Part shown: positions 7,287 through 19,987 of the stretch, in pieces | How positions within the stretch are numbered: the first letter of the stretch is position 1 | Layout: every line of letters begins with the position of its first letter | Source of the DNA: SCTD01 sp038256525 | GTDB lineage: Bacteria > Actinomycetota > Actinomycetes > Mycobacteriales > SCTD01 | Assembly (NCBI GenBank): GCA_038256525.1 | Contig: JBBSKF010000005.1 | Span: forward strand, 1 to 54,036 | Length of the DNA stretch: 54,036 nt | Reading direction: 5' to 3' | The notes under the pieces: generated by a model | Seen by the model: only the letters and a program-made list of their open reading frames with translations | The model's database searches: none | Told to the model about the DNA's origin: nothing | Program-made: the position numbers and the translations under genes

Positions 7287-8675
7287 TCAGCGCCGGAGCA
7301 TCTCGGCCGGGCCGAACCCGCGTACAGCTCCGACCTGGATCTCGGGCCGGACACCGCCCCTGCCCCAGATAAGCAAACCGGGCTGGGGGACGGGGTTCGG
7401 CGCCTGGCGGAGCTTGCGGGCCACGTCGTCGAGGGCAGCAGGGCCCAGCGGGGATCGTTGCCATTTGGCCTCCCCGACGAACGCGGTGCGGTGATTCTGG
7501 AGGCCGAGAACGTCGATCTGGCATGGCTCCCCGGTCGTCGTCCACCATTCGTCGACCTGCGTCCCGGCCGGCAGCTCGCCGCTCGCCACAAGATGCGCTG
7601 CGTGCTCGCGGGCGGTCTGCTCGAACGTCCATCCCAGGTGGACCTGCCACTCGCCTGCGGTGTGCTGCAGTACGGCGGCACCCTGCCCGGCCTCGATCCG
7701 CTGCACGCCGTTGGACAGCACCCGGAACCAGAAGCGCAGGTAGGCGTCGTCGACGCGGTACTCCAGCCGGGCCTTGAGCGGCGCCCCCAATGGCTTCACA
7801 GCTCGGATGAACCGGCCGCGGAGCAGCGCTTCGAGCGGCCGGTCGACACGTCCGTCGACCTCGTTTGCGATCTCACCCCGGCGGCTTCTGCCCTGCCCAA
7901 TCGCGATCAGCACCCGACGGAAGCTCTCCGGGAGCGTGCTGAGCAGCAGACTCGCGTCCTCGAGCAGGATTCCACCCGGTGCCCCGGCCATCCGGCGCAG
8001 GTTGCTGTCCGCTCTCCGGCCGAAGTCCCAGGCGTCAAGGTGAAGCGGATACCCGCCGCAGGCTGCGTAGGCCTCGAACAGTGAGACCGGATCCGGATGG
8101 CCGCAGAACTCGCTTGCCTCGGCCGCGGTGAGGGGGGCCAGGCGGAGCACGTCATCCGGCCGACCGTAGAGCGGCCCGTTGTGATCGAGCGCGTCTTCCA
8201 TGAGCCCGACTGCTGAACCCGTGAGGATCAACGTCAACTGCGGCTGGTCGGAGTCCACTGCGAGCCGGTCCCACTCGCTCTTGACGATGCTCATGAAGCC
8301 GGGCGTGGAGCCCATGAGGTAGGTCGCTTCGTCGAGCGCCACCACGAGCGGCCGTCGGCGCGCGACGTAGACGCAGGCGGCCAGCGCCTGGTGCCAGTTG
8401 GTTGCTGTGCCCGTCGGTGGCGCATCCGGGCCGAGCGCTGCGGCCAGGGCCTCGCCGAAGCGGCGCAGCTGGTCCCGCTCGCCGGCTTGTGTCGCCTCGA
8501 AATAGACCGGTGTGACCTCAGGCGGTAGCTGGGCGAGCAGATGATGCAGCAGAAAGCTCTTTCCGGTACGACGAGGGCCCTCGATGACCAGCAGTCGGGC
8601 CCTACCAGGAGTCGCCACCCCTGTCCGAAGCCGGTCGAGCGCAGCCCGGCGGCAGCGCAAGGGACGCAATGTCAT
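7287..8675 (-). CDS. ATP-binding protein of the archaeal-ATPase/DUF234 family
   Basis: The 462-residue protein has a P-loop ATPase domain (Walker A GPRRTGKS near residue 36, Walker B VVALDEATYL) and a C-terminal part resembling the DUF234 PD-(D/E)XK-like domain (IDVLGL followed by FVGEAKW). These families are common in prokaryotes, often with one strongly fixed gene copy and no known substrate. The ATG at 8675 is chosen because TATGCT ends 6 nt upstream, as in a leaderless promoter; in-frame GTGs at 8690 and 8705 are alternatives. It interrupts the usual coaX-lysS neighbourhood. A role in DNA-related stress or genome defence is possible but not shown. Confidence 0.8.
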   Translation of the reverse strand: MTLRPLRCRRAALDRLRTGVATPGRARLLVIEGPRRTGKSFLLHHLLAQLPPEVTPVYFEATQAGERDQLRRFGEALAAALGPDAPPTGTATNWHQALAACVYVARRRPLVVALDEATYLMGSTPGFMSIVKSEWDRLAVDSDQPQLTLILTGSAVGLMEDALDHNGPLYGRPDDVLRLAPLTAAEASEFCGHPDPVSLFEAYAACGGYPLHLDAWDFGRRADSNLRRMAGAPGGILLEDASLLLSTLPESFRRVLIAIGQGRSRRGEIANEVDGRVDRPLEALLRGRFIRAVKPLGAPLKARLEYRVDDAYLRFWFRVLSNGVQRIEAGQGAAVLQHTAGEWQVHLGWTFEQTAREHAAHLVASGELPAGTQVDEWWTTTGEPCQIDVLGLQNHRTAFVGEAKWQRSPLGPAALDDVARKLRQAPNPVPQPGLLIWGRGGVRPEIQVGAVRGFGPAEMLRR

Positions 8676-8681
8676 GGACGT

Positions 8682-8717
8682 AGCATACACGGGCTGTGTA
8701 CTCACACAGCGTGTACA
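8682..8717 (-). promoter_or_regulatory. Promoter/operator candidate of the DUF234 ATPase gene
   Basis: On the minus strand TATGCT (8687 to 8682) ends 6 nt before the ATG at 8675, as expected for a leaderless -10 box. Just upstream GTGTAC occurs twice on the plus strand (8696-8701 and 8711-8716) and TGTAC (8697-8701) faces GTACA (8713-8717). This spacing of about one and a half helical turns would suit a dimeric repressor. Confidence 0.35.
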
Positions 8718-8769
8718 GATCCGAGATACGGCCGGGGACGGTCGCTGGGGACCGCCCCCGGCCGGGCAC

Positions 8770-10935
8770 TCAGCCCACCGGTGGCGCGAACACCTCCTTG
8801 CGGAACAGCGGCGGCGGGCGCTCCTTCATCACCTCGAAGTTCAGCGTGCTGACGAACCGCTGCCCGTCTGAGTCGTTCGCATACACCGTCGCGGTGTGCC
8901 CGCCCACCTCGAGGTCCGAAGGCAGGGGCAGCCGCCAGAGGCTGCTGGACTGGTCGGCCCACAGCCACTGCGGTATCGGCTGCGTCGGTCCGGGGCCGAA
9001 TCGATCACCTCGGAAGGCCTCGAAGCCTTGGGTCCGCTCGTTGCCGGAGGTGCTCTCCAGGCTGTGCCGCGCCACCTGCAGGTTGCGCATCATGGCGTAC
9101 GGGTCGGCGAACTCCGGACCGGTCCGGATGCCCTCGCCGCGCGCGTCCTGCGTGCGCTTGGCTGCGGTCGGCCGGCGCTCATCGATCTTGACCAGCACCT
9201 CGGTGTCGGTCGTGCCGTTCCAGACATTGGCCATCAACGAGCTGCCGCCGCCGGACAGGTCGGCCGGGGTCAGCAGGTTGGGATCGCCCAGGTCGTTGAT
9301 GTTGACCGGTGGCGGGGTCGGGCTGGTACCGGGATGTGCCGTCTTCCACGCATCGAGCGTTGCGAACCAGTCGCGGAAGAACGGTGAGGAGATCGACAGC
9401 GACATCTGCTCGTCCTCGGCTCGCCGGGTCGCCCGGTAGGTGTCCCGGAAGGTGTTGCCGTCCAAGGCCAGGTTGATGTAGCCGGGCGGTGCACCACCGC
9501 GCTGGAGGGACTCCGGCAGGCCGTCGACGTCCAGGTCGCCGATCCACCACGAACCGGATGCGGCCCCGACCGTGATGTGCTGGAAGGGAATGCCGTCGAC
9601 GCCGACCGCCTGCTGCCAGCCGGCGAAGCGGTCGCCCGGGATCATGTTCTCGAGCGTCTGCGCGTGACCGGACACCGACAACGCCGACCGACCCTCGAGC
9701 AGGCGGTAGAGCTCCTTCGCGTCGTCGGTCTGGTGCTTGGTGGCGTCCATGTCGATGAACGACACGAGCGGGATGTGCGTGCCGATGACGATCAGCTTGT
9801 CCTTCGGCACGACGGCGAGGTCGTTGGCCAGCCACGCGAGCTGCTGCTCGCCGATGACACCGTTGTAAGTGGGGTGGTTGGCCGGGTCGTTGCAGAACTC
9901 GTGCTTGCCGTCGGCGTTGTCCTCCTCCGGAGTGCACGGGTACTTCACGTTGTCCAGGCCGATGAAGTGGGCGCCGGCGACGTCGTAGGAGTAGTACTCC
10001 GGACCGATCTCGCGCAGATAGGTGTCGAAGGAGTTCTCGTCGTCGGTGGCGTCGAAGTCGATGTCGTGGTTGCCCGGGACGGCGCGTACGGGAATGTCGG
10101 CGATGCTCATGACCTGCTTGAGCCGGGGGTAGACCCCGAGGTCGTCGCCGACGACGTCGCCCACGATGAGCGCGCCGCACTCGTCCAGGTCGTCCCGCTC
10201 GGCGAGGTCGCGCACCACGCCGTCACGCAGGTAGCCGGCCTCGCGGTTGCTGTAGGTCTGGGTGTCCCCGATGACCGCGCAGTCGGCCTCGCCGGAGCTG
10301 GCGGCCTTCGCCAACGGGAAGTTGATGGCCTGCGGAAGGGGGCCAGTGGGCGGCAGACCGCCGAAGCGCAGCGGCGGCGAGCCCGCGGGCAGGTGGTGGT
10401 AGAAGAACTGCGGGACGTGGTCCTCGCTCACAGGCGTGTCGAAGCCGGCCGGCTTGGTCACGAAGACGGTCATGTCCTCGTAGACCGGAAGCCGGTAGCG
10501 GCCGTCCTTGTCGGTCAGCACCACCTCGCGGCCGTTCGAGACGGCGACGCCCGGGATACCGCGTTCCTTGCCCCGCTGGGCTGCCGACGTGTCGGAGCGC
10601 TGTTGCTTCGGGCCCTGCGCGTGTGCCGGGGGGCCTTGCGCGTGCTCCGGCGGTCCTTGCGCCCCGCGTCCCGCAGGGCCGCCGCTGTCGGCTGGTGGTC
10701 CGGCGAATCTCCCGTTCCGGTCGGCGTCCTCGAAGACGGTTCCCTGGACGACATCGGGCGTCGGGGCGCCGGGGACACGTAGCACCTCGATCGAGGCGAC
10801 GTAGTTCGTCGGCTTCGGGGTGGCGGACTGGCCGGTGGCAGTGCCACCGATCAGTGTCGCGCCGGCCAGGAGAGCCACCACGCTTGCGCCGCGCCGGCGT
10901 ACGTTCGACATTCTTGATCTTGACAGAGCTGGCAT
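8770..10935 (-). CDS. Secreted calcineurin-like metallophosphoesterase
   Basis: The 721-residue protein starts with a basic stretch and a hydrophobic signal segment (VVALLAGATLIGG), so it is exported. A carboxypeptidase-regulatory-like N-terminal domain (DKDGRYRLP) contains a Gly/Pro/His/Gln repeat (QGPPEHAQGPPAHAQGP). The catalytic domain carries metal-ligand motifs VIGDTQ, VGDVVGDD, PGNHD, GTHIP and SGHAQ. The C-terminal region matches the metallophos_C type extension. The start at 10935 is chosen for a GGAGG at 10942-10946 with 6-nt spacing; the ATG at 10911 has no such site. The substrate is unknown; phosphate scavenging or cell-wall remodelling are guesses. Confidence 0.88.
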   Translation of the reverse strand: MPALSRSRMSNVRRRGASVVALLAGATLIGGTATGQSATPKPTNYVASIEVLRVPGAPTPDVVQGTVFEDADRNGRFAGPPADSGGPAGRGAQGPPEHAQGPPAHAQGPKQQRSDTSAAQRGKERGIPGVAVSNGREVVLTDKDGRYRLPVYEDMTVFVTKPAGFDTPVSEDHVPQFFYHHLPAGSPPLRFGGLPPTGPLPQAINFPLAKAASSGEADCAVIGDTQTYSNREAGYLRDGVVRDLAERDDLDECGALIVGDVVGDDLGVYPRLKQVMSIADIPVRAVPGNHDIDFDATDDENSFDTYLREIGPEYYSYDVAGAHFIGLDNVKYPCTPEEDNADGKHEFCNDPANHPTYNGVIGEQQLAWLANDLAVVPKDKLIVIGTHIPLVSFIDMDATKHQTDDAKELYRLLEGRSALSVSGHAQTLENMIPGDRFAGWQQAVGVDGIPFQHITVGAASGSWWIGDLDVDGLPESLQRGGAPPGYINLALDGNTFRDTYRATRRAEDEQMSLSISSPFFRDWFATLDAWKTAHPGTSPTPPPVNINDLGDPNLLTPADLSGGGSSLMANVWNGTTDTEVLVKIDERRPTAAKRTQDARGEGIRTGPEFADPYAMMRNLQVARHSLESTSGNERTQGFEAFRGDRFGPGPTQPIPQWLWADQSSSLWRLPLPSDLEVGGHTATVYANDSDGQRFVSTLNFEVMKERPPPLFRKEVFAPPVG

Positions 10936-11109
10936 CCAGAACCTCCGGATCGCAGAAGAACGCCCATGGGCGGAGGACCCACCCACAGCCGCCCCAGCAA
11001 AGACCCGCGCGGGTTACCGGCGAAGTGACAGCAGACAAAGATTGCGTGGCCGTTGGTGGTCCTGCGGGGGCCGAACTGCGACTGCCCGGAGCCAAACTAG
11101 GCTGCCGGG

Positions 11110-12615
<1,506 letters not shown>

Positions 12616-12624
12616 GAGCACCTC

Positions 12625-13974
12625 GTGACCGACGACCCCAGAACCGACGACCCCACAACCGACCGCACCGCATTCCTGCTCGCAGCCCTCGCCGAGGCCT
12701 TCCAGGACCTGGTCGACGCGGACCCGGCGGCCTTCCGCCGCAAGTATCGCTCCATGGCTGCCGACCCGTTCGCCTTCTATCGGGGGACGGCGTGCCTGTT
12801 CTACGCCGATGCGCGCGACCGGCAGGACCGGTGGGCCGACGAGCGCACCAGCCGGGTCTGGATCCAGGGCGACCTGCACGCGGAGAACTTCGGCACGTAC
12901 ATGGACGGCGAGGGCCGGCTCGTCTTCGACGTCAACGACTTCGACGAGGCCTACCTCGGTCACTTCACCTGGGACCTGCAGCGCCTGACGGCGAGCGTGG
13001 CGCTGATGGGCTGGACCAAGGCGCTGCCCGACGCCGATATCGAGGCGCTGATCGACACCTTCCTGCGCGCCTACCTGGACCAGGTCAACTACTTCGTCGA
13101 CGGCGACCGTGACGAGCAGTGGTCGCTGCGCCTGGGCACGGCCACCGGGCCGGTACGCGCGGCGCTGCTCGAGGCGCAGCTGTCCACCCGCATCGAGCTG
13201 CTCGACAAGGTGACCGTCATCGACGACTACGAGCGGCGCTTCCGCCACGGGCCCGGAGTCCGCGAGCTCGAGCCGGACGAGCGCGAGCGGGTGGAGCACG
13301 CCTTTGCGGACTACCTCGAGACGATTCCGCCGGCCAAGAAGCTCGGAAGCCTGACCTACGTCCTCAAAGACGCCGTCGGCAAGAGCGGCTTCGGTATCGG
13401 CAGTGCCGGCCTGCCGGCCTACAACCTGCTCGTCGAAGGCCACACCGAAGCACTCGAGAACGACGTCGTTCTCACCATGAAGCAGGGAAACATCGCAGCG
13501 CCGAGCCGCATCGTCGAGGACGAGCGCTGCCGAAGCGCGTTCGAGCACCACGGCCACCGGACGGCTGTCTCCCAGCGGGCGCTGCAGGCCCACTCTGATC
13601 CGTGGCTCGGCTGGACCTGCTTGGACGGGGTCGGGTTCGTCGTTGCCGAGTTCTCCCCGTACGAAGCCGACCTCGACTGGGACGAGCTGTCCGAACCGGA
13701 GCAGCTCTCGGAGGTGCTGGACCAGCTGGGCCGGGCGACCGCCAAGGTGCATTGCGTCTCGGACGTGGACGACGCGTCGACGCCACTGGTGGACTTCCAG
13801 GTCGAGGACGCCGTCCGCGACGTGGTGGGCGGCAAGGTGGACGAGTTCGTGGCGGAGTTGACTGCTTTTGCGCTCGACTACGCGGTACGCGTGCGGGAGG
13901 ACCACGCGTTGTTCGTCGACGCATTCCGCAACGGTCGGATCGAGGGCGTCACCGCGGTGCGGACAAACGCCTGA
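12625..13974 (+). CDS. DUF2252 family protein (kinase-like fold)
   Basis: The 449-residue cytoplasmic protein matches DUF2252: FYRGTACLFY, then WIQGDLHAENFGTYMDGEG and VFDVNDFDEAYLGHFTWDLQRL. The motif GDLHAENF followed by NDFDE resembles the catalytic HxD...D/E arrangement of aminoglycoside phosphotransferase-like kinases. A small-molecule kinase is therefore the best guess, but no substrate is known. The start is GTG with AGGAG at 12614-12618, which overlaps the lysS stop, so the gene is likely translated from the lysS transcript. Confidence 0.85.
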   Translation: MTDDPRTDDPTTDRTAFLLAALAEAFQDLVDADPAAFRRKYRSMAADPFAFYRGTACLFYADARDRQDRWADERTSRVWIQGDLHAENFGTYMDGEGRLVFDVNDFDEAYLGHFTWDLQRLTASVALMGWTKALPDADIEALIDTFLRAYLDQVNYFVDGDRDEQWSLRLGTATGPVRAALLEAQLSTRIELLDKVTVIDDYERRFRHGPGVRELEPDERERVEHAFADYLETIPPAKKLGSLTYVLKDAVGKSGFGIGSAGLPAYNLLVEGHTEALENDVVLTMKQGNIAAPSRIVEDERCRSAFEHHGHRTAVSQRALQAHSDPWLGWTCLDGVGFVVAEFSPYEADLDWDELSEPEQLSEVLDQLGRATAKVHCVSDVDDASTPLVDFQVEDAVRDVVGGKVDEFVAELTAFALDYAVRVREDHALFVDAFRNGRIEGVTAVRTNA

Positions 13975-14080
13975 GCCGACGCGCCGAAAATCACGTGGAG
14001 GTATTTGTGTTCGGCGCCGTTCAGTGCTTTCCTGTAGGCCCAGCGGTTCGCAAAGGCTTTGGCCCGGAAAGAGGCAGGAC

Positions 14081-14437
14081 ATGGCTCAGAAGGTAAATGT
14101 GGTGCTCGTCGATGATCTTGACGGATCGGAGGCCGACGAGACCATTTCTTTCACCGTGGACGGTGCAAGCTACGAGATCGACCTCAACGAGGCCAACGCG
14201 GCAGCGCTACGAGATGCCTTCGCGCCCTGGCTGGGAGCAGCCCGGAGAGCGGGCCGCGGGACATCCGCCTCGGCGACCCGGCGCACCTCGCGCGGCGGGA
14301 CGCGGCCGGCAGCTGCGGGCAGCGATCGCGAGCGGGTCCAGGCGATCCGTGAGTGGGCCCGTGCCAACGGCCACAACGTGAGCGAGCGCGGGCGGCTGTC
14401 CGCCGACGTCCTCGCTGCCTACGAGGCGGCGCACTAG
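14081..14437 (+). CDS. lsr2: Lsr2 nucleoid-associated protein
   Basis: Lsr2 is the actinobacterial xenogeneic silencer that bridges AT-rich DNA. The 118-residue protein has the N-terminal dimerisation domain (KVNVVLVDDLDGSEADETI, then FTVDGASYEIDL) and a C-terminal DNA-binding domain (RVQAIREWARANGHNVSERGR). The usual RGR minor-groove contact is retained near residue 102. The linker is Arg/Thr/Ser-rich. The start ATG follows GAAAGAGG at 14067-14074. It lies between lysS and clpC as in streptomycetes. The 106-bp upstream gap has a lower GC content and probably contains its promoter. Confidence 0.95.
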   Translation: MAQKVNVVLVDDLDGSEADETISFTVDGASYEIDLNEANAAALRDAFAPWLGAARRAGRGTSASATRRTSRGGTRPAAAGSDRERVQAIREWARANGHNVSERGRLSADVLAAYEAAH

Positions 14438-14452
14438 ACCCTCCGGTCGTGG

Positions 14453-14470
14453 ATTTCGCTGCTGGCGTAG
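14453..14470 (+). promoter_or_regulatory. ClgR-like operator upstream of clpC
   Basis: ATTTCGCTGCTGGCGTAG matches the ClgR box as I recall it from Corynebacterium (WNNWCGCYNANRGCGWWS) at every defined position but one. It lies about 180 bp upstream of clpC, which is a known ClgR target in actinobacteria. A -10-like TAGTGT occurs nearer the gene. Confidence 0.5.
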
Positions 14471-14652
14471 GCATCCGTGGGGAACGGACACCACCGGACC
14501 CGGGTTGCACGAGATGTCTCAGCCCACCGGCACCGCTGGCGGGCGCCCGGACGAGCGCTTTTCGGTGGCCTGCTCACCCGACGAAGCGGCGCGACCGGGG
14601 CTAGTGTGCGCAGGACGACGGGACCGTCCCCGCCCCGTGAGGAGCGACAGCC

Positions 14653-17163
<2,511 letters not shown>

Positions 17164-17179
17164 CGCCGACCACTCGGCC

Positions 17180-18052
17180 TCAACTGCCGGGCAGCGCGTA
17201 GCGCCCGTCCGGCAGCGGGTCGACCAGACCGTCGTCGACCAGTGCGTCCAGCGCCCTCGCGCGCTGAACCGGCTCGTCCCAGACCGCGGCGAGCCGGTCG
17301 GCCCTGACCGGGCCGGCGCTGTCGCGCAGCACCTGCAGGAGCCGGCCGCGTACCTGCCGGTCGGTGCCTGCCCAGGCCTGCGGACGCCGTACCGGGCTGT
17401 CCAGAGTCGGCTTGCCGGCCTTCAGCCAGGCGCAGGCCGGACGTAGCGGGCAGCTCGGGCACCGCGGCGCGCGGGCGGTGCAGACCAGCGCGCCGAGCTC
17501 CATGAACGCGATGGAGGCGGTGGCCGCGTCCTCGGGGTCGACCGGCAGCAGCTGCTCCACCAGGGCGAGGTCGCGGCGGGTGACCGGCGCATCCGCGCGG
17601 CCCTCGACCGCCCGGGCCACCACCCGGCGGACGTTGGTGTCGACCACCGGCACCCGTTGGCGGTAGGCGAAGGCGGCGACGGCCCGGGCCGTGTAGTCGC
17701 CGACTCCGGGAAGTGCGAGAAGCTCCACGACCGTACGCGGCAGCTCGCCGCCCGGCCGCTGCGCGACGGCCACGGCAGCGGCGTGCAGCCGCAGGGCCCG
17801 GCGCGGGTAACCGAGCCGGCCCCACAGCCGCACCGCCTCGCCCGGTGCGTCGGCTGCCAGGTCCGCCGGCGCCGGCCAGCGCTCGAGCCAGGCGGTGTAG
17901 ACCGGCAGGACGCGCGCCACGGGCGTCTGCTGCAGCATCACCTCGCTGACCAGGACCGCCCACGGGCTCACCCCCGGCCGCCGCCACGGCAGGTCGCGGG
18001 CGGCCTGGGCGTACCAGCCGGTGACGGTGTCGGCCAGCCCGGTGTTCCCCAC
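17180..18052 (-). CDS. mutY: A/G-specific adenine glycosylase
   Basis: MutY removes adenine mispaired with 8-oxoguanine. The catalytic Glu lies in SEVMLQQTPVARV, the helix-hairpin-helix is LPGVGDYTARAVAAFAY, and the catalytic Asp is in VVDTNVRRVVAR. The 4Fe-4S cluster ligands are complete (C-X6-C-X2-C-X5-C in CTARAPRCPSCPLRPAC). The 290-residue length fits the short actinobacterial form, whose C-terminal recognition domain is reduced. The start is taken at the GTG at 18052 (VGNTGLADTV) because the family begins about there. It is convergent with clpC, 16 bp apart. Confidence 0.93.
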   Translation of the reverse strand: MGNTGLADTVTGWYAQAARDLPWRRPGVSPWAVLVSEVMLQQTPVARVLPVYTAWLERWPAPADLAADAPGEAVRLWGRLGYPRRALRLHAAAVAVAQRPGGELPRTVVELLALPGVGDYTARAVAAFAYRQRVPVVDTNVRRVVARAVEGRADAPVTRRDLALVEQLLPVDPEDAATASIAFMELGALVCTARAPRCPSCPLRPACAWLKAGKPTLDSPVRRPQAWAGTDRQVRGRLLQVLRDSAGPVRADRLAAVWDEPVQRARALDALVDDGLVDPLPDGRYALPGS

Positions 18053-18152
18053 GCTCCGAGCGTAGGGTCCCTCCTGGCCCGCCCGCCCCTCAGTGATCAA
18101 CGGGCCTGACAGTGGTGCCGGAAGCTTGTGTCGGGCGGCTAGGCTGCCCAGG

Positions 18153-18773
18153 ATGGCGCTGCACTGGCGGCCGGTCGGTCCCGAGCCCGCCCAGACGTAC
18201 TGGCGGCGGCGTGCCGCGCTCGTGATCACCCTCGCGCTGCTGCTCTTCCTGATCACTTCGGTGACCGGTCGGGGCGACGATGACCGGTTGGCGTCCGGGG
18301 AGCCGTCCCCCTCCGCCTCGACGTCGACCTCCGACCCCACGGCGCCGCCGTCCCCGTCAGCCGCACCGCGAGCTGCCTCCGCCGACCCCTGCCCGCCGGC
18401 CGGGCTGAAGATCGACTCGAATTCTGACAAGGACAGCTATCCCGCTGGCGGCCGGCCACAGCTCGAGCTGCGGGTCACCAACACCGGCTTGGCCCCGTGC
18501 ACCCTCGACCTGGGTCAGTCCGCGGTCGAGTTCCTGATCTTCTCCGGCCCGGACCGCATCTGGTCCAGCGATGACTGCGCCCCGGGCGGAGCGGCGAAGC
18601 CGACCACCCTGGAGCCGGGCAAGCCGGTCCCGACCCGGCTGACCTGGGCGGGGCGACGCTCGTTGCCCGGGTGCGCCGGACCCAAGGCGCAAGCGCTGCC
18701 AGGCACCTATCGCATCACGGGGCGAATCGGTGACCTGCAGGCCGAGGGCGGGTCCTTCTCCCTGACCGGCTGA
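18153..18773 (+). CDS. Membrane-anchored hypothetical protein with extracytoplasmic beta-type domain
   Basis: The 206-residue protein has a basic N-terminus (WRRR), one transmembrane helix (AALVITLALLLFLITSV), a Ser/Pro/Thr-rich linker, and a C-terminal domain with a likely immunoglobulin-like or BsuPI-like fold (SYPAGGRPQLELRVTNTG). Four cysteines after the linker could form disulphides. The domain is seen in actinobacterial hypothetical proteins next to mutY/disA. The ATG at 18153 has TAGGCT ending 7 nt upstream, consistent with a leaderless mRNA. The function is unknown. Confidence 0.7.
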   Translation: MALHWRPVGPEPAQTYWRRRAALVITLALLLFLITSVTGRGDDDRLASGEPSPSASTSTSDPTAPPSPSAAPRAASADPCPPAGLKIDSNSDKDSYPAGGRPQLELRVTNTGLAPCTLDLGQSAVEFLIFSGPDRIWSSDDCAPGGAAKPTTLEPGKPVPTRLTWAGRRSLPGCAGPKAQALPGTYRITGRIGDLQAEGGSFSLTG

Positions 18774-18806
18774 GGACTCAAGCCCCCGAGCAGGCCCGTC
18801 GACACA

Positions 18807-18824
18807 GGGAGGGCCGGGCCTCCC
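18807..18824 (+). terminator. GC-rich hairpin after the membrane-anchored protein gene
   Basis: GGGAGG (18807-18812) pairs with CCTCCC (18819-18824) around a 6-nt loop, 34 bp after the stop at 18773. There is no T tract, as is common in high-GC actinobacteria, so termination activity is uncertain. Confidence 0.4.
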
Positions 18825-18845
18825 GCCGGCGGACGGGAGCGACCG

Positions 18846-18899
18846 GTGCCGGACGACCAGGACGTCGCCGCCGTGCGCCAGTGCGGGCGCCCGGCGTGA
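18846..18899 (+). CDS. Candidate 17-residue leader peptide coupled to cheB
   Basis: A GTG at 18846 preceded by GGGAG (18835-18839, 6-nt spacing) opens a 17-codon frame ending in TGA at 18897-18899. That stop overlaps the GTG start of cheB (GTGA), the same junction type as between the che genes. The predicted peptide is VPDDQDVAAVRQCGRPA. It resembles no family I know. It may be translated to couple cheB expression, or be chance. Confidence 0.3.
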   Translation: MPDDQDVAAVRQCGRPA

Positions 18900-19987
18900 C
18901 CGCCTTCTTGCGCGCCACCGTCACGGTGGTCGTCGTGGACGACTCCGCCCGTCAGCGGCGATCCCTGCGTGCCGCCGTCGAGGCCGACGGCGACCTCACC
19001 GTCGTGGGGGAGGCCCGCAATGGTCCTGAAGCCGTCGCTCTCGTGGCGAGGCTCCGCCCCCGGGTGGTGCTGATGGACCTCGACCTACCGGCAATGACCG
19101 GCATCGACGCGATCGAGCGCATCATGTCGGCCAGCCCCACGGCGATCGTCGTCTACGGCTCGTCGCCGGCCGGCGACAACAGGGTCGACGCGCTGGAGGC
19201 GCTGGCCGCGGGCGCTGTGGACGTGCTCGCCGCGCCCGGGCCGGGCAACAGCGCGGACGACGCCGCGGCGCTGCGGGCCGCCCTTCGCGTCGCCGCTCGG
19301 GTGCGCGTGATCACGCATCCCCGCGGCCGGCTCCGGTTGCAGGGCATGGGCGCCGCCGCCCCGTCGCTGCCCGAGGCTGCCAGGCACCCGACCGCTGAGC
19401 CAGACCGCGGCGATGTCCGCCTGGTGGCGATCGGTGCTTCGACGGGCGGGCCACAGGCGCTTCTCACGCTGCTCGCCGGGCTCCCCGCAGATCTCGAGCA
19501 GGCGGTCCTGGTCGTGCAGCACATGGCGGCCGGGTTCATCCCCGGTCTCGCCTGCTGGCTCGACGGGCTGGTCGCGCTGCCGGTCGGGGTGGGGGCGACC
19601 GGCTGCCGACTTGCTCCCGGCACCGTCACCATCGCGCCGAGCGGCAGCAACCTGCTGCTCTCGGACGACCGGCTGCGCGTGGTGTGCAAAGCGCCGGAGA
19701 GCAGGCAGTTCCACGTGCCGGGGATCGACGCCACCTTCGCCAGCATCGCCGCGGTGCTGGGCGATCGCGCCATCGGCGTGCTGCTGACCGGCATGGGCCG
19801 GGACGGCGCCGCGGGCCTGCTGGCCATGCGCCGGCGGGGCGCCCTGACGATCGGCCAGGACGAGGCGACCAGCGCCGTCTACGGCATGCCCGCCGCCGCG
19901 TGCGCCCTCGACGCCGTGGAGCGCCAGCTCGCGCTCGATCGGATCGCGCCTGCGGTGCTCGGCGCAGTCGGCCGGGCGTTGGCATGA
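18896..19987 (+). CDS. cheB: CheB-type protein-glutamate methylesterase/response regulator
   Basis: The 363-residue protein has an N-terminal receiver domain and a C-terminal methylesterase domain. The receiver acidic pair is D15-D16 and the phospho-acceptor is D61 (LMDLDLP), but the normally invariant Lys before Pro is Ala113 (VLAAPGP). The catalytic triad of the methylesterase is intact: Ser in IGASTGGPQAL, His in VVQHMAAGF, and Asp in LLTGMGRDGA. The GTG at 18896 is preferred; the GTG at 18881 is an alternative. It starts a cheB-cheR-cheW operon with 4-bp overlaps. No cheA, cheY or receptor lies nearby, so the upstream sensor is unknown. Confidence 0.9.
   Translation: MTAFLRATVTVVVVDDSARQRRSLRAAVEADGDLTVVGEARNGPEAVALVARLRPRVVLMDLDLPAMTGIDAIERIMSASPTAIVVYGSSPAGDNRVDALEALAAGAVDVLAAPGPGNSADDAAALRAALRVAARVRVITHPRGRLRLQGMGAAAPSLPEAARHPTAEPDRGDVRLVAIGASTGGPQALLTLLAGLPADLEQAVLVVQHMAAGFIPGLACWLDGLVALPVGVGATGCRLAPGTVTIAPSGSNLLLSDDRLRVVCKAPESRQFHVPGIDATFASIAAVLGDRAIGVLLTGMGRDGAAGLLAMRRRGALTIGQDEATSAVYGMPAAACALDAVERQLALDRIAPAVLGAVGRALA

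Noticed and set aside
13985..14080. A precise lsr2 promoter in the AT-richer gap
   Set aside because: Several weak -35/-10 pairs are possible and none stands out.
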